Translations under genes and position numbers: made by a program
Notes under the pieces: model-generated
Seen by the model: the letters and a program-made list of their open reading frames with translations, nothing else
Database searches by the model: none
Told to the model about the DNA's origin: nothing
Shown: positions 6,931 to 10,178 of the stretch, piece after piece
Position numbering within the stretch: the first letter of the stretch is position 1
How the letters are laid out: each line of letters opens with the position of its first letter
From: Alphaproteobacteria bacterium
GTDB lineage: Bacteria > Pseudomonadota > Alphaproteobacteria > Puniceispirillales > Puniceispirillaceae
Direction: 5' to 3'
DNA: 10,178 nt
NCBI GenBank assembly: GCA_022425565.1
Contig: JAKMFG010000055.1
Location: forward strand, 1-10,178

Positions 6931-7848
6931 TCAGGAGCCGGCGGCGGACCGTATCTGCCGCTCGCGCCTGAGAATGAAGATCGAGGAGGCGATGATGATC
7001 GTGCTTCCGATGATGATCTCGGCCGTCAGCACCTCACCAAACATCAGAATTCCGGCGGCAATCCCCATCGGGATCGACAGGTAATGCAGCGGCGCCAGGA
7101 TGCTTGCCGGCACCAGCTTGTGGCTGAGGGCGAGGCCGAACTGCTGGAAGCTCGACAGCACGCCGACGGCAACCAGTATGGCAAGGTCGGTGCTGGTCGA
7201 TGGCATTCGTGCGCCGGTCACCACCACGATGCCGGCAAAAATCAGCGCGCCGCAGCCATTGTGCCAGACGGCGGTGGTTGCCGGGCTGTCCCGCCGACCG
7301 AGCTTGCGAAGCGAGATCATCATCATCGCCCCGAAAAAGGGTGCGCCGAGCCCGAACAGCAGCCCGGCCATGGTCCATCCCGCAGCGGCCGACGGGTTCA
7401 GCAGCAGCATTGTCCCGCCAAACCCGACGATGACAGCCGACCAGCGGCGCCAGCCCACCCTCTCGCCAAGAAGCAGCGGCGCAAGGAAGGTGACGAACAG
7501 CGTGAGCGTCTGGAACAGCACGGTCACAAGCGACAGCGCCATCAGGTCGAGCGCGGCATAGAAACAGGCAAGGCTGATCAGTCCGGTGACGATGCGGATG
7601 GCCAGTGTTTTCGGTGCTGTGATGGAAAGCGCCTTGCCGCCGCGTTGCCAGATTGCCGTTCCCACCAGCAATGGCAGGCACAGGAGATATCTGAACAGCA
7701 GGACGGTGACGGTGTCGATATCGGCCGAGACCAGCTTCACCAGCACCGAGACCGCAACCATGATTGCGATCTCTCCAACCGCGACGCTGACGCCGACCGG
7801 CAGGTTGACCTGGCCATCCTCGGCCGCATTCCCGCCAGCACCGCTCAC
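6931..7848 (-). CDS. EamA/DMT-superfamily permease
   Basis: The 305-residue protein is very hydrophobic and appears to have about ten transmembrane segments in two EamA repeats, ending in the basic tail RRERQIR. The first repeat ends around FLAPLLLGERVGWRRWSAVIVGFGGTMLLL and the second around MGIAAGILMFGEVLTAEIIIGSTIIIAS (motifs LLLGE and LMFGE at the same place in each repeat), the usual EamA pattern. Members export or import small metabolites; no ligand can be assigned. The start is GTG 7846-7848, supported by AGGAA eight bases upstream. The gene follows the enolase-superfamily dehydratase after 33 bases and is probably cotranscribed, so it may move a sugar acid or pathway product. Its stop codon directly abuts the stop of matB on the other strand. 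Confidence 0.9.
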   Translation of the reverse strand: MSGAGGNAAEDGQVNLPVGVSVAVGEIAIMVAVSVLVKLVSADIDTVTVLLFRYLLCLPLLVGTAIWQRGGKALSITAPKTLAIRIVTGLISLACFYAALDLMALSLVTVLFQTLTLFVTFLAPLLLGERVGWRRWSAVIVGFGGTMLLLNPSAAAGWTMAGLLFGLGAPFFGAMMMISLRKLGRRDSPATTAVWHNGCGALIFAGIVVVTGARMPSTSTDLAILVAVGVLSSFQQFGLALSHKLVPASILAPLHYLSIPMGIAAGILMFGEVLTAEIIIGSTIIIASSIFILRRERQIRSAAGS

Positions 7849-7881
7849 CGCAATGTTCCTCGCGGTGTGGCCGGCATCCGC

Positions 7882-9057
7882 CTATTCCTCGATCTCGAAA
7901 TGTTCGAGATGCTTGTCGGTGATGGTTATGCCGAGGCCAGGCAGATTGTCATCCAGCTGCAGGAAGCCGTCATCATCGGCATCGGGATCACCTTCAAAGA
8001 TGTAATAGAACAGCTCGTTCCCGACCTCGACATCGAAGACCGGGAAATATTCCGCGATCGGGCAATTCATATTGGCCATGGTCAGATGGTAGTTATGCAT
8101 CTGGCCGGCATGCGGAATCACCGGTATCTGATGCGCCTCGGCGACGGCGTTGATTTTCTGTGCCGCGGTGATGCCGCCGACCCGGTTGGTGTCATATTGC
8201 AGGACCGAGACGGCCTTCTCCTGGAGAAGCTGCGCACAGCCAAGAAGCGAATATTCATGCTCGCCACCAGAGATCGGGATCGGCCCGCGGTTCAGCTCGG
8301 CATAGCCACGAAGATCATCGGCAATCACCGGCTCTTCCAGCCAGCGCGGCTCGAACTTCTCCAGCTTCGGGATCATCCGTTTCGTATAATCGAGGTTCCA
8401 GCCCATATAGGCCTCGAGCATCAGGTCACGCTCCCAGCCGATAGCCTCGCGCACCGCCTCGACCCGCTTCAGGTTCTCGCGCATACCCGCCATACCGTCG
8501 CGCGGCCCGTATCCAAATCGCGTCTTGAACCCGACATAGCCCTTCTTCATGGCTTCCTCGGCCTCGGCCTGCATGCTGTCGATCGGGCCGGCATAGAGCT
8601 TGGAATAATAGCAGGGGATCTTTTCCTTGGTGCGTCCGCCGAGGAGCTTGAAGACAGGCTTGCCGGCAAGTTTGCCCATCAGGTCCCAGATGGCGATGTC
8701 GATGGCGGAGATCGCCGTCATGCCGACGCCCTTGCGACCCCAGGCATGGGTGCGACGGTACATCTTCTCCCAGATCCAGGCATAGTCGAACGGATCCTCG
8801 CCAATCACCATCGGCGCGTAATATTCATCGATGGCCTTTTTCACAAGCGAGGGCGCGAGCGCCGCATTGCCGATGCCGATGGTGCCGTCGGTGGTCTCCA
8901 CCTCGCAGGTCAGCCACTGGTGGAACCGGAATGACTGCATCGCGTCGCCGCGTATGCCCAGCGCGTCTGACGCATTCGTGCAGAAATTGCCGGTGGGCGG
9001 GACGGTCGGCCCCTTCCAGTTCCAGACGCGTGTGCGGATGGATTTGATCGTAATCAT
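7882..9057 (-). CDS. Enolase-superfamily (mandelate racemase/MLE) dehydratase, L-rhamnonate dehydratase-like
   Basis: This 391-residue protein has the enolase-superfamily layout: an N-terminal capping domain (to about 125) and a barrel with catalytic residues on successive strands. Visible are KTR at 178-180 (KxR motif), Glu215 in LMLEAYMGW, Glu241 in RWLEEP, Glu266 in ISGGEHEYS, Asp289 and His316 in [12 protein letters not shown]. The spacing of 215, 241 and 266 fits the three magnesium ligands, with Glu in place of the usual Asp at the first. The C-terminal part ([23 protein letters not shown]) recalls proteins annotated as L-rhamnonate dehydratases, which turn a sugar acid into a 2-keto-3-deoxy acid. 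ATG 9055-9057 follows a GGGGGG-rich ribosome binding site. It heads a two-gene operon with an EamA permease and has an operator-like palindrome 44 bases upstream. The family is clear; the exact sugar acid is a guess. Confidence 0.9.
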   Translation of the reverse strand: MITIKSIRTRVWNWKGPTVPPTGNFCTNASDALGIRGDAMQSFRFHQWLTCEVETTDGTIGIGNAALAPSLVKKAIDEYYAPMVIGEDPFDYAWIWEKMYRRTHAWGRKGVGMTAISAIDIAIWDLMGKLAGKPVFKLLGGRTKEKIPCYYSKLYAGPIDSMQAEAEEAMKKGYVGFKTRFGYGPRDGMAGMRENLKRVEAVREAIGWERDLMLEAYMGWNLDYTKRMIPKLEKFEPRWLEEPVIADDLRGYAELNRGPIPISGGEHEYSLLGCAQLLQEKAVSVLQYDTNRVGGITAAQKINAVAEAHQIPVIPHAGQMHNYHLTMANMNCPIAEYFPVFDVEVGNELFYYIFEGDPDADDDGFLQLDDNLPGLGITITDKHLEHFEIEE

Positions 9058-9090
9058 GTGACGTCCCCCCGATACCCAAACTCTGTTTTC

Positions 9091-9119
9091 AGTATTTGGT
9101 ATACCGCTTTCAGACGCAA
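9091..9119 (-). promoter_or_regulatory. Candidate sigma-70-type promoter of the dehydratase operon
   Basis: Read on the minus strand, TTGCGT (9114-9119) and AATACT (9091-9096) are separated by exactly 17 bases. The match to consensus is modest. The GGTATACC palindrome lies wholly within the spacer, the position expected if a repressor blocks polymerase. No experimental start site is known. Confidence 0.35.
9095..9105. promoter_or_regulatory. Operator-like palindrome, site 3 (upstream of the dehydratase)
   Basis: TTTGGTATACC contains the perfect palindrome GGTATACC (9098-9105). On the minus strand it reads GGTATACCAAATACT, sharing GTATACCAAA with sites 1 and 2. It is centred 44 bases upstream of the dehydratase start codon. 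The likely binder is a GntR-family regulator, none of which is encoded in this window. Confidence 0.6.
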
Positions 9120-9175
9120 GCCTTCAAGAGCCGAGGTAAAACAGGCATGACGGGCGACGGTTAATTTACGGGAAA

Positions 9176-9252
9176 TGGTGATCCCGGAGGGACTCGAACC
9201 CCCTACCTACAGATTAGGAATCTGTCGCTCTATCCTGATGAGCTACGGGACC
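9176..9252 (-). tRNA. tRNA-Arg (anticodon CCT)
   Basis: The minus strand folds as a complete 77-base cloverleaf with encoded CCA (9176-9178). The acceptor stem pairs GGTCCCG with CGGGATC (one G-T wobble), the D stem pairs GCTC with GAGC, and the anticodon stem ACAGA/TCTGT closes a loop TTCCTAA, giving anticodon CCT for the arginine codon AGG. The T arm is GGGGG-TTCGAGT-CCCTC with one G-T pair. It lies 24 bases after the metal-binding protein gene and upstream of the dehydratase operon. The tRNA 3' end points towards the catabolic island, the usual side for integration of mobile islands, though no integrase or second attachment site is seen here. Confidence 0.97.
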
Positions 9253-9276
9253 ACACGGGCATCTTTATGGCCCATT

Positions 9277-9546
9277 TTACCGGCGATTGCCAGATGCCGC
9301 GTCGGTGGCCTGACCTTTCCAGCGCGCATAGTCATCGCGAAGGCAATGGCCGCAGGGACGGAAGCCTGCCTCCTGTGCTTCGGCCGCATCACCGAAGAAA
9401 ACGCGAGACGTCCGTTTCATCCTCTTTCCCGACGGACAGTCGAGCCTGCCATAGATTCGCAGGCGCCTGTTGCCACCAAAGCGGATATGGCCGGCGACGA
9501 TCAGATGGCGCAGATCGTCATCATCGATGGCCTCGTGACGGATCAT
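9277..9546 (-). CDS. Free-standing Ada-type metal-binding domain protein
   Basis: This 89-residue protein resembles the N-terminal zinc domain of the DNA-repair protein Ada (Ada_Zn_binding family). The stretch RLRIYGRLDCPSGKRMKRTSRVFF (28-51) and GFRPCGHC (61-68) match the Ada pattern in which four cysteines hold zinc. Three have counterparts here: Cys37, Cys65 and Cys68. The fourth, corresponding to E. coli Ada Cys38, which accepts methyl groups from DNA phosphotriesters, is replaced by Gly33. It therefore should not do phosphotriester repair in the Ada manner; small proteins of this kind occur widely as I recall, but their role is unclear. ATG 9544-9546 lies six bases after the stop of the alkyltransferase gene, with AAGG in between, so the two are cotranscribed. 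Confidence 0.8.
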   Translation of the reverse strand: MIRHEAIDDDDLRHLIVAGHIRFGGNRRLRIYGRLDCPSGKRMKRTSRVFFGDAAEAQEAGFRPCGHCLRDDYARWKGQATDAASGNRR

Positions 9547-9552
9547 GCCGCC

Positions 9553-9960
9553 TTATCCCGTTACCATCAGATCACGTGAGGCGGCTTCGCACCCGATCAG
9601 CGCCTGCTTGCGGGCAACGCCCCAGGCGTAGCCGCCGGGATGACCGCTGGTGCGGATCACCCGGTGGCAGGGGATCAGCACCGCCACCGGATTGGCGCCA
9701 ATGGCCCCGGCCACGGCGCGCGAAGCATCCGGCCGGCCGATCGAGCTGGCCACATCGCCATAACTTGCCAGCGCCGCCGGCGGAATTCGCAGAAGCGCCT
9801 CCCATACCTTGATCTGAAACGGGCTGCCGCGAAGATGCAGGCGTACCGGCTCGATCCCCGACCAGTCGCCGGACATGGCGCCGGCCAGAGCCGCCGCCGC
9901 ATCGTCATGAAGCGCGGCATCGCCCGGCATGATGTCGGCTGCCGGGAACATGCGGCGCAA
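9553..9960 (-). CDS. Methylated-DNA-[protein]-cysteine S-methyltransferase domain (C-terminal part of a split Ada-like gene)
   Basis: The frame encodes the DNA alkyltransferase domain that removes methyl groups from O6-methylguanine onto its own cysteine. Landmarks are FQIKVWEALLRIPPAALASYGDVA (48-71; FQ.KVWEAL and SYGD), SRAVAGAIGANP (80-91, Arg81 as the presumed base-flipping finger) and the active site PCHRVI with Cys98 (97-102). Numbering uses TTG 9958-9960 as start, but no convincing ribosome binding site precedes it. ATG 9949-9951 is another option. The same frame continues upstream, interrupted only by TAA at 10000-10002, into an AraC-type segment typical of AraC/alkyltransferase fusions, so this is probably the lower half of a broken gene. 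The domain itself looks complete and could still work if translated on its own. Confidence 0.75.
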   Translation of the reverse strand: MRRMFPAADIMPGDAALHDDAAAALAGAMSGDWSGIEPVRLHLRGSPFQIKVWEALLRIPPAALASYGDVASSIGRPDASRAVAGAIGANPVAVLIPCHRVIRTSGHPGGYAWGVARKQALIGCEAASRDLMVTG

Positions 9961-9999
9961 CCGTTCGCCCCCGGGCCCCTTATCCCCGGCGCCCCGCTC

Positions 10000-10178
10000 T
10001 TAACCCTCGTCATCAAAGGCCATATGGCAGATGCCACGCGGGGTCGAGGCGATGAAGAGCCGGCCGAACAGGCTGTCGGCATGACCATAACGGATGGCGA
10101 GCCCGGCGCCGCCGCGCGCATACTCGCCCGGGGTCATGCCCTCGACCGAGACAAACAGGTCGTGGAGCCGCCCAGGGC
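10000..10178 (-). pseudogene. AraC/Ada-like regulator-alkyltransferase fusion, interrupted by an in-frame TAA and cut by the window edge
   Basis: On the minus strand from the window edge the frame reads LHDLFVSVEGMTPGEYARGG, then IRYGHADSLFGRLFIASTPRG and ICHMAFDDEG, then TAA (10000-10002). This matches the linker between the AraC-type helix-turn-helix and the alkyltransferase domain of Ada-like fusion proteins (EAMTPGEY...GLTIRYG...FG and a following RGI). The downstream alkyltransferase frame (9553-9960) is in exactly the same phase, with 13 sense codons between the stop and its first possible start. Only one base change would restore a single protein. A real nonsense mutation, a sequencing error or a natural split are all possible. 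Confidence 0.65.

Noticed and set aside
7084..8934. Long plus-strand open frame of 616 codons
   Set aside because: It lies opposite two well-supported minus-strand genes (permease and dehydratase), has biased composition and no recognisable domain; it is a GC-rich antisense shadow.
9255..9276. Hairpin GGGC/GCCC between the metal-binding gene and the tRNA as a terminator
   Set aside because: The stem is only about 4-6 pairs and has no T run after it.
9175..9579. Plus-strand open frame starting VIPEGLEPPTYRLGI-like
   Set aside because: The start is a translation of the tRNA-Arg gene, a familiar false protein, and the rest is antisense to the metal-binding protein gene.
1..10178. CRISPR arrays, insertion sequences, toxin-antitoxin or phage genes
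   Set aside because: I saw no regularly spaced repeats, transposase or integrase motifs, or small paired genes of that kind.

Overview
The window reads as chromosomal DNA of a GC-rich Gram-negative bacterium, most likely an alphaproteobacterium. This rests on a rhizobial-type malonyl-CoA synthetase, a tripartite tricarboxylate transporter (TTT) binding protein, a CaiB/BaiF CoA-transferase and an AraC/Ada-type alkyltransferase. The assignment is by protein resemblance from memory, not by a search. It is a catabolic gene island ending at a tRNA gene, followed by a small DNA-alkylation-repair operon.

Layout. 1-584 (minus): 5' part of a TTT periplasmic binding protein. 585-874: a 290-base gap with an operator-like palindrome and a 16-bp tandem repeat. 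875-3748 (minus): an operon of a CaiB/BaiF CoA-transferase, a crotonase-fold enzyme translationally coupled to it by a 4-base ATGA overlap, and a sugar phosphate isomerase/epimerase-like TIM barrel. Divergently, 3892-6930 (plus): a formylglycine-type sulfatase followed 30 bases later by a MatB-like malonyl-CoA synthetase. 6931-9057 (minus): an enolase-superfamily sugar-acid dehydratase and an EamA/DMT permease, converging on matB with no intergenic base. 9176-9252 (minus): tRNA-Arg(CCT). 9277-10178 (minus): an AraC/Ada-like gene split by an in-frame TAA, then a free-standing Ada-type metal-binding domain.

How it may fit together. The same palindrome core, (G/T)GTATACC followed by AAA, lies upstream of tctC, between the divergent CoA-transferase and sulfatase operons, and upstream of the dehydratase. 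It resembles operators of GntR/FCD-type regulators, so the four catabolic transcription units are plausibly one regulon whose regulator lies outside the window. The chemistry suggests an organic acid pathway: carboxylate uptake (TTT), sulfate ester removal, CoA activation by ligase and CoA-transferase, and a crotonase step. The crotonase lacks both usual hydratase glutamates and resembles methylmalonyl-CoA decarboxylase around the active site. With a malonate-type CoA ligase nearby, a route activating and decarboxylating a malonate-like acid is a testable idea. The true substrate cannot be read from the sequence.
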